From Naganishia liquefaciens (lineage: Eukaryota; Basidiomycota; Tremellomycetes; Filobasidiales; Filobasidiaceae), in contig BLZA01000035.1 of assembly GCA_013423385.1 (NCBI GenBank), forward strand, positions 1-64,000: 64,000 nt of DNA, in the 5' to 3' direction. The notes beneath the pieces were generated by a model, which searched no databases, was not told the DNA's origin, and worked only from the letters and a program-made list of their open reading frames with translations. Positions within the stretch are counted from its first letter, which is position 1, and every line of letters begins with the position of its first letter. The position numbers and the translations under genes are program-made. Shown here piece after piece: positions 12,191 to 24,018 of this stretch.

Positions 12191-12466
12191 TAAAAGAATC
12201 AGAGTAGAAATGTCTAATGAATATTAAAGGTCACTCCTAGTTAATGAAGAACTCACCTAAAAGAATCAGAGTAGAAATGTCTGATCTTTTAGGTGTTCGT
12301 ACAAAGTGGGAATCTAAATAAAAAGAGTGTATATATTGCTGCAAGATGAATCGAGCACAGTGAGATGACATATTGACAAACCATTCACCAGAAGCGCGAT
12401 TGAGGCGCAAAGAATTTACGTGTCCTTTAAAAGTGACGTGGTGTTCAAAGTCGTTGATTTCCGACA
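12191..12466 (-). repeat. Solo LTR, same family, inverted orientation
   Basis: About 276 bp. On the minus strand it begins TGTCGGAAATCAACG (ending at 12466 on the plus strand), and it is an inverted copy of 11508-11784. Flanks GTCAC (left) and GTCAA (right) are near-matching 5-bp candidates for a target duplication. It interrupts the RNase H region of the old copia copy: RNase H-like coding is seen on both sides. Confidence 0.7.
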
Positions 12467-12831
12467 GTCAATATCCACCGCCGAAGCAGAATATCTTTCT
12501 TCTGCCGAGGCTAAGGACCCCACTTGGGATCTCGGCGTTCATCAAGACAATTCAACAACGATTTGTGATGACAACATGGACGCCATTTTTTTATCGAAGA
12601 ATCCTGTACATCATGATCGATCCAAACACATGGCTTTTCAACATCACTTACTAAGAGATTAAGTTAAAAAGCAGGTCATCGAGTCGGAGCACGTTTCTTC
12701 CAAAGAGAACCAATCAGACCTCTTCACAAAATCATTACCAGCGGATCTAAGCAATCACGAACGGACTCGGCCTCAGGCAAAGAATGAGTACCACTCGACA
12801 CAACTAGTGATATTCAGACGAGGGGGAAGTA

Positions 12832-13130
12832 TCAGACTTTAAACATCATGTCACTGTTAAAAGCTACATTGAGTCTTTGCGCTCCAATCGCGCCTCTGGC
12901 AGACCGTCTATTGAGGTGACATCTCACAATGCTCGATCTGTGCTGCAGTAAAATATATAAACCCTGCCACTTGGAATTCCGAAACCTAACAGATCAGACA
13001 TTTCTGCTCTAATTTTGTTGGGTGAGCCTTTTGTCAGCTGGGATTGACTTTAGATATTGAATAGATATTTCTTCTCTGATTCTGTTGGTACGAGCCTGAT
13101 AATTCAGACATTTCTGCTCTGAATCTATCA
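12832..13130 (+). repeat. 3' LTR of the old copia element
   Basis: About 299 bp right after the polypurine tract GAGGGGGAA, and related in sequence and order of blocks to the two solo LTRs. Shared blocks include CATGTCACTGTTAAAAGC near 12847, a TATATAA-type box near 12953, and the repeated CAGACATTTCTGCTCT motif near 12990 and 13106. More diverged than the solo copies are from each other. Confidence 0.65.
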
Positions 13131-13135
13131 GGCTA

Positions 13136-14114
13136 TTATTCGAAGCCCTGACGCGCCGGTCTCAAATTCTTCCACATCTCAGGACTGATTTGTTTGGGTG
13201 TCATCGACTCTCGATCTGCAGGTTCCTGGCTCAAGCTGCAGGTTTTAGCCGGGTAGCGTTGGGAGAAAAATGCAAAGGGAGTCTAATGGCAGCCAATTCT
13301 TCGATATTGGGGTAAGACCATTGAATGCACAATCAAAAGCGAGGAATCCGACCGATGCACTTTCTTAAGGGTTTACCCCTGCACAGATCTAGGTCAGAAC
13401 GATGCGTATCAAATGTTAGAGCCACCTCTCCAAGTGAGACAGCATTGGAGTGTCTTTATGAATGCCGTCTATGTGACAGCAAAGCGCTACTGTCATATTG
13501 CAGAACCGCATGCCGGACACTCATCTGACACAGCATTGCGCGACGATGATACCAACAAGTGAATAGATTAAAGAGTCTCTAGCGCAGTATCTGCGGCTTT
13601 TTTGGGGTAGGGCTTTGCAACGTTGGTCCTGATGTGACCATCTGATCAACTGAACCAAAGATCAATTGTACCAAAAAGAACATCTCGTTTCGACAAAACG
13701 CAATCAGAAAGATCGGAATTGCAATGGAAAAACTGTGTACATTCCTGATATAAGAAGCTTCCGTGCCGATCATCGTGCTGGCGCGCAACAAAAAAGGGGA
13801 AGTTTGCTAAGACAAGAAGCGCGATCCGAGATTTCTGAAGTACTTGAGTTCTTCCTGTATTCGCAACGCAATCGGAGTTCAACTTCTTGATTGTCGTCAA
13901 TCAGGGACTGTTCTACGCCTCATTTTACCATCATCTTCTTAATCAAAAAATGGCTGAGTTCTATCGCTTACTCATAATTTCAAACAGGATAGTACGGCGC
14001 TTCAGTATTGTAGGATAGAGATGTAAGAGAGATTACCAGTGCTGCGCTCAGTCCAGTTATTAAAAGAATCTCAGTCCCAAAAGGTTCGCGCGTATATCAG
14101 TACTGTTATATAGT
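13136..14114. other. Gene-free spacer
   Basis: No supported gene; open frames are short and without motifs. Probably degraded repeat-zone sequence. Confidence 0.35.
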
Positions 14115-14285
14115 TGTCGCGACCAATCAATTTTCCCCAAACTGGCTTGACTTAGCGTGATTGCGTTTATCTCGGGAAAATTTTCTCTGCAGCCCAAATG
14201 AGAATACATACCGGTTTTTTAGCGGTGTGAGCGTGCTCTATTAACCTGTGATGTCAATCGATTCATAGTCGACCATGACTCAACA
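14115..14285 (+). repeat. Worn solo LTR related to the 148-bp copia LTR
   Basis: Block-wise similarity to 5617-5764. TTAGCGTGATTGCGTTTATC corresponds to TTAGCGCGATCGCGCTTGGC, then an AAATTTTCTC block, then ACCTGTGA and a CATAGTCGACCATG block matching the 3' part of the LTR, ending ACA. Many differences are C-to-T. No internal region and no clear target duplication. The limits are approximate. Confidence 0.45.
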
Positions 14286-14949
14286 CGTGAGTGTCGTGAC
14301 AACTTGGCAGTCTAGCTTCCTGCAAGACCTAGTGACGGTGTTGGTAGAAGCTCCGCGCATACTTACATTCGAATGTGATTGACTGACATTTGTGGTCACC
14401 CTTCAAAAGAAGGGATTCACACAAAAACCGAAGGATACATGATCTTTAGACATGTTCAGCGTCGGAGTCGGTAAGGCTTCGTGATCATCAGTACATCAAA
14501 AGGCGCACGCGAAGACGGTCTAATCTGGATGTTGCAAAGGAGACAGCGGATATCAAAAGTGTGGTGAGTATAGCTCACGCGCGCAAAAACAGTCACTTGG
14601 ATCCGCAGCATAAAAGTCAGAAGCAAGATTTGATCCGAAGTGTTTGGCTAGGACATGCGATCTTGAAGCGTGATTCAGGATCAGGGGTAATATTACAACA
14701 AAGAATGTCAAGTTTTGTTTAATATCACTTGATCTCAACTAGCAGGAGTAAGATATGCCTTTAATGGACGAGCTTGTCCTCAAAGCTGACTTGTTATTCA
14801 AGCAAGATCACCAAATTATTACAAGATCTTGTCTGTTTTTTTGATAATCGCCGTACCAGATAGGTTACTTTCTATTTTATCTACATGATGAATAAGTTAA
14901 GCTGTTTGTCAGCGCGACGCTTTATGGTGTCTCCTCTTGTCCGTCCATT
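14286..14949. other. Gene-free spacer
   Basis: No supported gene or repeat recognised between the worn LTR and the NmrA-like remnant. Confidence 0.35.
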
Positions 14950-15750
14950 GTGAACAATCAGTTTTGCCTACTTGTATCTTTGACGATGTTGCCGATAGCT
15001 TTGATCTCGGTCACGACACGAGTGGTAAAATCTCAGCGTGCCCTTTTTGGTTCGTATACGTCCTATCTCCTGAAAAATGCGGAAGTTCTAATCTCAACCC
15101 TGACCACTCCTGCCATCAACGCACAAAGCGCGCTGTTAATAGCTGTAGCGACAGGAAAGACAGGTGTCAAGGTGTTCGTATACAACTGGATCTCGAGGAG
15201 AAGAAGATTCCTTACGCGGTGTTGATTACGGGGCGTTTTGCCGATTGGGTGAAGAAATCTTGCCGGGTACATTTATGTCTATGTCTTTTCCACATGCGCT
15301 CAGAACAGGACTGCCCATAGCCCCGACGCGAACGGGAAGATCAAGATTGTTGGTTCCGGACTTCCGGTGACGAAAAGATCAGCTTCACCGTTATCTATGA
15401 TGCGGCTCGTGTCGTCGCCCAAATCTTGAACGATAAGTCACCATCTCCCATTGCAAAAACGCCTCTGAAAGTCGCATTTGAAGACACCGCCTGAGGCAAT
15501 TGCCGGAGCCGTCTACCGGATTCAAATCTCAACCGCCACTTTCAATCACCTCGCTGCACTCTACCAATCGAAATCGCCCAAGCAGATCGAAGTCTCCCAC
15601 GAATTGCCGGAGACAGCTCTTCAGCGATTCCAGGAAAAGGGTGCAGAAGATCTCCTATCATTCCTGAAATCGGAGTGGCCGTTGGGCAATGGGCTGGTGG
15701 GAGAGCCTTTAAGCAATTCTCTGTGGAATGGATGACTGCCCAGGGATATC
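14950..15750 (+). pseudogene. NmrA-like / isoflavone-reductase-type NAD(P)-binding protein, broken
   Basis: Pieces typical of NmrA-like (atypical short-chain dehydrogenase) proteins appear in the right order but in different frames. First a segment with ISTLTTPAINAQSALLIAV and TGVKVFVYNW (about 15085-15200); then LEEKKIPYAVLITGRFADWV (15195-15255); then KIKIVGSGLPVTK (15340-15375); then IYDAARVVAQIL (15395-15430); and a C-terminal part ending in LSNSLWNG at 15735. These correspond to the strand after the NAD-binding fold, the substrate lid and the C-terminal helix. The N-terminal glycine-rich NAD motif is not found. The frame changes occur without good splice sites, so decay is likelier than introns. 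At least three frame changes are needed. It sits at the edge of the repeat zone. Confidence 0.55.
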
Positions 15751-16477
15751 AGGGAGTTTGTCGAGTTCTAGGCTATCTGTCTTACTGAGAGGGCCGTCAA
15801 TACATTTCTGGAAACTTTGTATACCTTTTGCAGACAGTTCAAGTGATCCGCACGCCACTGTCAGTAATGCTCCGCCTTCTACATGACGTAAACGCGAAGA
15901 GGAAAATGTATAGTAATGGGTTCATCACATTTGTAAGGACTGTAACCTCAAGGTTCATTCCCTCAGGAGCACGTACGTCACCAGTCGCCCCCGCCTCTCC
16001 GGACGTGTTCTTGGAAGCCGTCACTTTGCGGGTTTCTACAGTAAGAGAAAGAGTCATATGATACTAGTCAAAAGATTAGGTGACAACGTCAAACTGTGTC
16101 GGCGTTGACATTCACGTCAGATCTGTGTGTTCCCGACGTTAAAACCCAGTCTCCGACACAGAAAGACTAGATTCATTGCTCAATCGGTGCTGAGAGCGAA
16201 GGTATCGTGGATTTCGCTGGCCCATGGCTCGTCCGACGTGGTGACCTCGATGATTCGTACCGAGTTACGCGCGGAATAGCGAAGAAGGACTGGCAGAGCA
16301 GACGGTAGCACAATGGGAAACGGGAAATGGCCCTCGATCTAGCAAGCTTAGAATTTCTGATGCTGCCCATGATGCAATTTGAATGAGCCTGGAGACCGTA
16401 TCTTGACGGGCGATATTGTAGGCGATGTCATGGTGTACCCTATGGAAAAGTTACATCGGACTTCGCGAAAGCTCGCC
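15751..16477. other. Gene-free spacer
   Basis: Short frames on both strands at 15828-16061 have no motifs. Includes the 3' flank of the cry-DASH gene. Nothing else seen. Confidence 0.35.
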
Positions 16478-18778
16478 TCATCTCCTGACATGATTCTTCT
16501 TGCCATTACCGCCACCCTTGCGTGATCCATCTGATGCTTCCTTTTTGGGATAGTGTTTCTTCCATTGTGGCTGTTCAAGCAAAGGCGTCGCAGGATACCC
16601 GCCCTTGGTGCCCAAGCCGCACTTTCTCTTATCCTCCGACGATAGCACTGTAAGGACATGGTCAGTGCGGTTCCAGTCTCTTTCTCATGGAACTCACACC
16701 ATGGCGTGTGGGCAAAACGGCGATCCACTTGCCGAAGTTCCGGGATCCAGGTCAAGATATATTTCGCATCCGCATCATAGTCGTTCGCCTGCTTGATCTG
16801 GTTGAACTGCCGGAAAGACCGTGGATCATTCCCGACGCCGGCCTGGTACTGCCAGTTCCCCCAATTGCTGCGAGGACCAGAGTCAGCAAGGAAAGCATGC
16901 CTGGAGCAAACCGCTTACCTGCAGACATCATAATCAATGAGATGCGTCTCGAAAATCTCAGCCCCAACCCTCCAGTCGACGTAGAGATCGGTAGCCCAGA
17001 AACTGGCAACGTTTTGCCTGCCTCGATTCGACATGAATCCGGTTGTCCCCAGCTCTCGCATGCAGGCGTCGATAAGAGGTATTCCGGTCATGCCCTTCAT
17101 CATTCGGCGAATGGGATCGTCTGGGTTTTGAAGATCAAACCCTTTCCATTCGCCGAGCTTTTTGCTTTCTTGCGGACGCAATACCTCTTTCCACCCTCCC
17201 AAATTGAAGAGACCCGATGCGGATCCTGCATTGCCCGCCTGCGTTGCCGCTTTATCGTCACCGTGATGCTTACGTCGAGCATCGTATGTTGGCTTGTGAC
17301 TGAAACGCTCGCAGGTCCAATAGAAAAAGTCGCGCCAGAGCAGCTCAAAGCTGATCCAGTATACGTTTCCGTCGACATGCTTGTTGGAAAGACCTTCTTC
17401 GCGCAGTCTAAGATGGTTGTCAGTCCACCCGGGGATACATTTACTTTGCCTACTGACCGGTCCTGTAGCTGTCGTACCCGCCACCCGACATACCGTCCAC
17501 TCAAGCTACCATTCGCCAACCAGCCGGAGAATTTCGTGCTAAACGCCTCGCCCACCATTTCATTCCGGGTATCTTTATACGACATGGCTTTTGTTCCACC
17601 TTGGCCGTGTCCACATTTGCCGCCGGACATCGTACCCAGATAATCATCCAATCGTGCTAACCCGGTCGACTGTCCGCCGATGAAAGGATGGGCTGATCGT
17701 GAATCCAACTCTGGTATCGTATAAGTGCGCCATTCATCCTGCGTCTGGGGAATAGGTTTCGGCTCAAGCGAGTCGCCGAATTGCGGCTCGGCAAGGAGTG
17801 GTGCGAGAATGTATTTCATGAGATGATCAACGGTTTGCAGCTCGGACGGAATCAGGAACACGTTGGAAGATAGGTCTTTTGGCTCTGCGGGCATGGGTTT
17901 GACCTTTTTGACCTCGGGCAAAGGGTCGCGAACCATATCGTCGCCGAGAGATTCGACGGCCTGATTGAAAGGGGTAAGCAGACGTGACGGCCGGAACGCA
18001 GACACTCGCCTTCCGGAAACTCGTAAAGACGCCCGGGGTATCCTCAATCTTGAACGGCAGGTCTTGAGGGTTGACCATTGTTTTCGAGTCGGCGAGATGC
18101 AACTCAACGTCTGACGCCTCCAATCCGGCGCGCAGACGGCGCAGCAAGTGAACCTCCTCGGTAGTCACCTGCAGATTCTGATCAGCCAAGCATTTGATAA
18201 GCGTTCACCCGACTCACCTCTTTCTGCGTAAAGACGCCGTCAACCTTGACACCGCTCTTGACGAGAGCCTCGACGACCTTGATCGCAACCTCTTCCGGCT
18301 TACCGCACGCCAGCAACATTCCGCCGCCCTTGCCCTCATACGCCTTCTTCAAGTCAAACACCGTCTCCACCAGAAATTTGGCCCTGTGCCTGCCGACCCG
18401 CCAAAAGTTGCCGAGTCTCGAGCGGGGTCCGATCCGTCCGTTCGGTCTGCCCTGTCGGTCTCTTGTGGCTGGTTGGTTGTTGGTTGTGCGCACAGGTTCG
18501 TCTTCCTGTCCGAGCGGTTTGATCTCTTCCTCTTCTTGCTCCGTCTTGTCCACTGTCGTCATCTTCTCGACAGCCTTGACTTGGGCACTGACGCTGTATC
18601 CCGGTACGCAATCCAGCGGCAAGATGCGCTCGTCAAATACATAGATCGGAAGAAAGTGCGTGACATCCTTCTTCTGCTGTGAATGCGCGAGCGACAAGAC
18701 TGGCGAATCTGTTGTCCTCAAGTCGTTGATATGTAGGTGCACGATCACGCTCTGCGTGGGAGGATTCGAGTTTGTCAT
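16478..18778 (-). CDS. Cry-DASH cryptochrome/photolyase
   Basis: FAD-dependent blue-light protein of the cry-DASH branch, which repairs cyclobutane dimers mainly in single-stranded DNA and may signal light. Exon 1 starts at ATG 18778 and carries the antenna/Rossmann domain with IYVFDERILPL and RSRLGNFWRVGRHRAKFL, a DASH hallmark. Exon 2 (to about 18010) ends FTSFRK. The FAD domain follows with TRNEMVGEAFSTKFSGWLA, NVYWISFELLWRDFF (17350-17300), GFMSNRGRQNVASF (about 17025-16985), DWRVGAEIFE and NWGNWQY. The last exon has a Lys/Gly-rich tail ending in a stop at 16478-16480. About six exons with introns of 45-65 bp. One intron, 17961-18009, has a GC donor (GCGAGT), and the protein reads through correctly only if it is used. 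Residues 65-105 hold a Glu-rich, basic insert before the DASH hallmark. It lies downstream of the chitin synthase on the same strand, with 620 bp between. Confidence 0.93.
17961..18009 (-). other. GC-AG intron in the cry-DASH gene
   Basis: On the minus strand this 49-bp intron begins GCGAGT and ends CAATCAG. Removing it joins FRK to AVESLGDDMVRDPLPEV, which matches the usual DASH pattern FRK-x-VE-x-VR-x-PL. Retaining it runs into the wrong frame. GC donors with an otherwise perfect GCAAGT/GCGAGT context are a known minor class of introns. Confidence 0.75.
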
Positions 18779-19400
18779 GGTGGTAAAGCGCAAGAGCTGC
18801 GATCGGCGGATTGCAGGACAACCGACAAGACGTGGCCACATGTATAGTGGACGAGCATGGCAGACATGATTGTATTGCCCATGACCTCACCCTGGCGGCT
18901 GTCACATGTCGACGGCTGGAGCACGGGCGAGAAACGCACGCTTGTGTGTTTCAAGATGCTGCAGATCGGCGATACGCTGAGACACGCATGAAACATCGCC
19001 GATCGGCGCGACACTGACGTAGGTCCGCTTAAGCGACGGAGCGGTCACGCGGGCAAGGACAGGTCGAATACGCGAGGGTATAGATAGCATGGCATAAAGA
19101 TCACAGCGATACATGGCACTCGCCTCGAGAGGCCGCCCCGCGTCCAGCCGTGTATGGAGATGAACATCAGAGCAGCCCAACGCCATCCGGGTACAGTCGG
19201 GCATCATCCGAAAAAGGGCCATGCACAAGGAATGTCCAGTAATTAACATAACAAGAGATAGAGAAAGTCGGGGTCGTGACAGGTCGTCAAAAGTCTTCTA
19301 GTGTTCAGCAGGATTGGTGCTACAGGGGGCACGCGCATGTAACAAGACGCGTCCGGGATCAATGTCCAGTCGAGATACAAGTCATCGAGGTCGTGCCAGC
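18779..19400. other. Intergenic: cry-DASH promoter side and chitin synthase 3' flank
   Basis: No supported gene. Open frames on both strands (18902-19249 minus, 18811-19017 plus) show no motifs or coherent splicing. The region separates two minus-strand genes, so it should hold the chitin synthase terminator and the cry-DASH promoter. Confidence 0.4.
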
Positions 19401-22400
19401 TTAGTACTGTCGACCGTACTGGGCTGGGGCCTGAATCAGGGAAGTAAGAACTAGTGCGACCGGATTCGTGCATTTCCACTTACAGCCCCAGGCGGCAGGT
19501 TTGAAGCCGGATTGACGTTAGGCGACGTCACTCCGCGGTATGCTTGCTGTGGCTGCGTATGGTAGCCGCTCTGGGAGAACGAAGAGCGTTTGCTCGACGA
19601 CCGGGGAACGCGGCGCACGGGCTCTGCCATTTCCGTCGGGCCGTCATCTCGCAGCGATACTCTTCGGTTTGCACCGATCGCTGGCGGCGGTGAACGCGAA
19701 GCACCCAAGCCGTAGTTTTCAGACGGCAGTTCCAATTCGCTCGGTTGACGTCGGGCCATTTGCGGATATGCTGTGGGCGAGGCCTGGTTGAATGCTGGCA
19801 GGATTGGTTGTTCCTCGTCTGCGCGTCCGCTCAAGCCTCCGCTCTCATACCCATAGCTGACGTATCCGCCATTCTCGTGCGAATCAGAAGATCCAGGAGA
19901 TGCGTCTCGGCCGCCATTGCCACGGAAAGGACCGCCGGTATAGAGAGCGTTAAAGTCGGGACTCTGGGTCTGATGACTCATTGATCCAAAGCTTTGGCTG
20001 TGTTTGTAGAGACCCACGTCCGAGGACGCTCCATTGCTCATATAGGTCTCGTTTGTGGATACGACCGAGTAGCGATCACGGCCCAGTCCGTCACGGCTGC
20101 AATCACACGTCAGCGTTTGCGACGACCGGAGCTACATCAACCTACCTTTTCGGAGACGAAGACCGCTGCACGATATCGTAGTACGAGTCCCTCGACTGCG
20201 TTCCACTCTTCCACCTCCTTTCACGCTCAAACTCTACCCAACGTTTCATAACAATCTGCGTCGAGTCGAATTCACCTTCCTTGTCGCCATGGCTACCTTT
20301 GCCAGTCTCGCCTTCGACTTGCCTGTCGAGGAGTCAGCGTTATTCAAAGCTCCAGCACGTGCGACTTACCGAACAAGACCCCAAGAAAAGTCGTCCATAT
20401 GCCAGAAAGCGTAGGCAGGCAAGACAAAATTCCAGATAGGCAGCGAACAGAGATAGATCAACATCCATCCAACGTAAGCGACCTTTCGCGAGGTGATGAC
20501 AATCAAAAGACCGGGAAGACCAAGAATAAAGGCGAGCAAGATCAACGAAACGATCGGCTTGGTCGATCCAGGAATGATAGCGAGAATGACAATATAGATG
20601 GTGAAAGCGATAGCGGCGGGCAAAACGAGCGTTCCGACGAGTTCCATGAAGACGACAAACTGCATTGAGAAACAGAATGTACCACAGAGATCCCGCACGA
20701 GCATGAGCTCTGCCAGATTGTGAATGGTCGAATTGATCCATCTTCGTCGTTGCGAGAGCAAAACACGGAAGGTATCCGGCACGACCGTCTTACATACGGC
20801 CTGAGGGCAGAACATCATCTTTCGCTTGGGGAATGTCTTGAGCATGAGCGTTGTAAGGAATCGATCTTCACCGAGCAGTAGCAGATTCTTTTTGTGCAAG
20901 GTGTCGACGATATTTTCCGAGTAGTGTTCGACGATATCGGGATTGGCCAAAATCGGTACCCAGTAACCTGTCTCACCCTTGGGCGCCTTGATTCGGTACA
21001 TGGAGAAACAACCGGGAAGACAGGTCACACCGCCAAACATGGATTCGAATGCCTTGGTCAAGTGATGGGAGATGTAGTATTCGAAGACTGCAAAAGGGAT
21101 CAACTAAAGTCGGCAACTTTCGGAAACGACCTACCTTGAATCATAGTCACCCAGGTTTCAGTCTTGTTGGCGATCTTTGTCTCGCCGCATAAACCCATGA
21201 TTTCCTGGTCATGTACAAGACATGCGACCATTCGCGTAACTGAATCCGGGAAGACCTTGGTATCGGCGTCGACACAGAGTACAGCCTCATAGCGGTCTGG
21301 GCTGACACCCGTGATCCGCCAGATCGAATTGAAGAACTCGTATTCAAACGTGGTCATTCGCTCGTCAAACATGACTTTTTGCAAGAATGCCATGAGCACG
21401 ATCTGCGAATCTCGCTTTCCTCGGTTACCAGGCTTGGGATCGTTGACTTCAAGCGGGTTGCCGCACTTGGCCACCAAGACGATGGGTACCTTTTGTTGCT
21501 TGGAGAGTTCTACCGTGTTGTTGTCGTATTCGTAGAACCCTGAATAGACCTTGGCCATGTTGTGACGTTTGTGACCGTCGGCGATGGCGACATAGGAATG
21601 GGCTTCGACCTGCTCGACCGGGACAATCAAATCCTTCATCATGCCGAGAACAATATCCGGTGTCGTCTGCTTGGAACCGGCACCCTTGACCATACCGTCG
21701 GCAATGACCAAGATCATCTTGTGACTGTTGGGATAGTCGGTCGTTGCGAGAGAATCCAAAGTCGTGCGCAGACCTTCGATGGATTCAGAGTAGGCGGTGA
21801 CGAGACAGATGGTGTGCATGAGCGGGAAATTGAACGGTTCATAGTCAGGAGGCGGTTGAGGAATGACATCCAGCAAAGGGAATGGACAAGCCGAAACCGG
21901 CCCGGTTGCCGTGTCTGCGAGATTCATGCGCGAGTCGTCTCGACCGTACGGCAACGAGGTCGAGCTTCGGCTGCTACGCAGCATCGGCGAACCCGGCGGT
22001 GTCGTATGAAGACCAGCGGCAGCTTTGTTCATGCCATACATACTAGCCTGTCTTGACCTGGCACCGCCGTAGCCGCCTCCATAGGCCAACTGATCGACAT
22101 TGTTGTATGCTGTTGACGGTCGAGATCCCGAAATCAACATGGGCTCAGCTTTGCTGAACCTCGAAGTTGTCGGCAGGAATGCACCCTTGCGCCCTCCGGC
22201 ACCTCCCTTGTTCTGCGGTACTGAAGGTCGGTATCGCGAAGGTGCTGGGCGATAGATATCGTCCGTCCAATTTTCGATCTCTTGCGCTCGAGCCATACGT
22301 TGTTGATAGCTTTCTCCTTTAAAGTTGCCCAACCGCCAGGAGAGACACCAACCAAAGATGACAGCCATGGCAAACTTTATGCAGACGACGCCGAGAATGA

Positions 22401-24018
22401 AAACCAGCGAAACATAGAGGACGACGTCGGAAGCGACACAACCGATGCTCTTGGTATCCACAAATCCCACTCGAATAATATCTTCAAGACACTTGCCCAT
22501 GTCCTGCATGCCGGCGCGGTACATCATCATCGTGATATCCCTGCCCTGGAAAGTGGCATTGGGCGCCTTGATTTGATCAAAGATGGCAGGATACGAGACC
22601 TGGCTGTTCTGCAGCCATTGCAGCAGGCTGAGATCCAAAACACTTTGCTCGTAGACGGCCAAGTTTCGACTCGAATTTTGAACTTGATCCCACGAATAAT
22701 AGATTTCTCCCTGCCTCTTCAGGTCGTAGAACTGGTCTCGTGCCTTACTCGAGGTGTGACAATTGGTGGCGTCGGTGTATCCCGTCAAGTTGACGGGCGA
22801 TGCGCCTGTCTGATCGTGCAGGTTGCAAGGGAAGTACCATGCCATCCGATTGCCGTCCTTGGGGATAGTCGTTGTATTGGAAGGCGTAATAATGTTCAGA
22901 CAGTGCTCATTAACACGTTGGAACATGAAGCTTGCATCCTTGCCTCCAGCCATCCAATTGTCCATAAAGAGGGGGTTTTGCGTTCCGTTGAATGATGATC
23001 CTGCCGCTGGGTGATTCCAGTTACCGAGATCATAATTGTAGCCGTTGATGATCAAAGACGCGTTACTGGCCGTTCCGCCCTTGATTCGCACACCAGTGCT
23101 CGAGCACACGGTCTGGGTGAAACCGAATGTGATGAAACCGACGGCGGCCATCAAGAATGCATTGATTGAGACGAGTCCAATCTTTTCCCTCCATGCGCGC
23201 TGGGCCTCGGCCGTTCGCTTGCCGCCGACGTTCTTCAGCACAAAGTTGGGAATACAGATGGTCAAGAGGTAACAATAGACCATCCACCAGTTCTTGGGTC
23301 CTGGCACAAAGTTTCCGAGACAGGCGACACCTTCGTCGTGCTTTGAATGTGAATAGTCCTTGGTTGCTGATCGACCGGTGCCCGCGCTGGTCGCCGTCGG
23401 CGCGCCTCGTCCGTTGACGGGCATTTCCTTGTTGGCCGTCGTCTTCCTACGCAGCGTCGGTCCACGCTTGAGGAAATTCACGCCGGATTCGCTTGAGCCG
23501 TCGGTCGGTTCACGCGCCAAGATGGATTTGCCTCTTCGCAGGCCCGGAGGCGCATTGCCCGTTGTCGAAGGTAAGACGGAAACGCCCCCACGCTGCGACG
23601 ACTGTTGTTGCTGCGGCATCCCGGGCCTCGCCTCTCCCGCCGCTGCAGCCGCATGTTCCCGATAGTGCCAGAGCCGATGATTCGGATCGATCCGTTCACG
23701 ATCCGGACGAACGAGACTCTTCTTCCGTCTGACATCTGCCGCGCCTCCTCCAGGCCCTCCAGGCTGACCGATCCCCAAAAAACCACCTAGGCCGCCTGCC
23801 GCGGGATTTGTCGCTTGATGGCCGGTGTATCCCAGTTCGCCGGTGGGGATGCTTGCTGTATCGGATGAGTAACTCGGCAGGGGCGGTTTCTCATATGTTC
23901 CCTTATTTGAAGACGTCGTGTAGACGGTCGAACTTGATGGCTGTTGCACATATCGCGGATGTTGCTGGGAATCAAACGAAATGTGCTGTCCCGGTTGAGG
24001 GCGATGCGGTTGTGCCAT
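19401..24018 (-). CDS. Chitin synthase, class IV (Chs3-type)
   Basis: Membrane processive glycosyltransferase (GT2) that polymerises GlcNAc from UDP-GlcNAc into chitin at the plasma membrane. It starts at ATG 24018 (MAQPHRPQ). A long disordered N-terminal region of ~220 residues precedes two membrane segments ([20 protein letters not shown] and [16 protein letters not shown]), an extracellular domain and another membrane segment ([16 protein letters not shown]). The catalytic part has [27 protein letters not shown] and the product-binding QRRRW (about 20750). Four to five C-terminal membrane segments follow (21000-20370). Exons are joined by introns at about 21088-21134 and near 20330 and 20120. 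The tail is Ser/Pro-rich. A GTAAGT donor near 19483 and an acceptor near 19442 suggest a last tiny exon, AQYGRQY, with a stop at 19401-19403; without it the frame ends at 19451. The absence of a myosin motor and the N-terminal membrane pair fit class IV rather than V/VI. Confidence 0.93.

Larger units (their letters stand above)
4400..13135 (+). mobile_element. Old, broken Ty1/copia retrotransposon, split by later insertions
   Basis: A worn Ty1/copia fossil on the plus strand; the left limit is uncertain (4400 is approximate). Recognisable parts in order are: the N-terminal part of the reverse transcriptase at about 5344-5610; the rest of that domain and its connection region at about 10437-11170 (phrases such as LYGLKQSP and TRPDLSFAAG); the start of RNase H at about 12080-12185; the rest of RNase H with a STAEAEY motif at about 12450-12790; a polypurine tract GAGGGGGAA at 12822-12830; and a 3' LTR at 12832-13130. 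Gag and integrase are not clearly seen. It is broken many times, and a younger copia element and two solo LTRs sit inside it. It is clearly the oldest layer of the nest. Confidence 0.75.

Noticed and set aside
16687-17643. 318-codon plus-strand open frame
   Set aside because: Antisense to cry-DASH exons, whose motifs are unmistakable on the minus strand.
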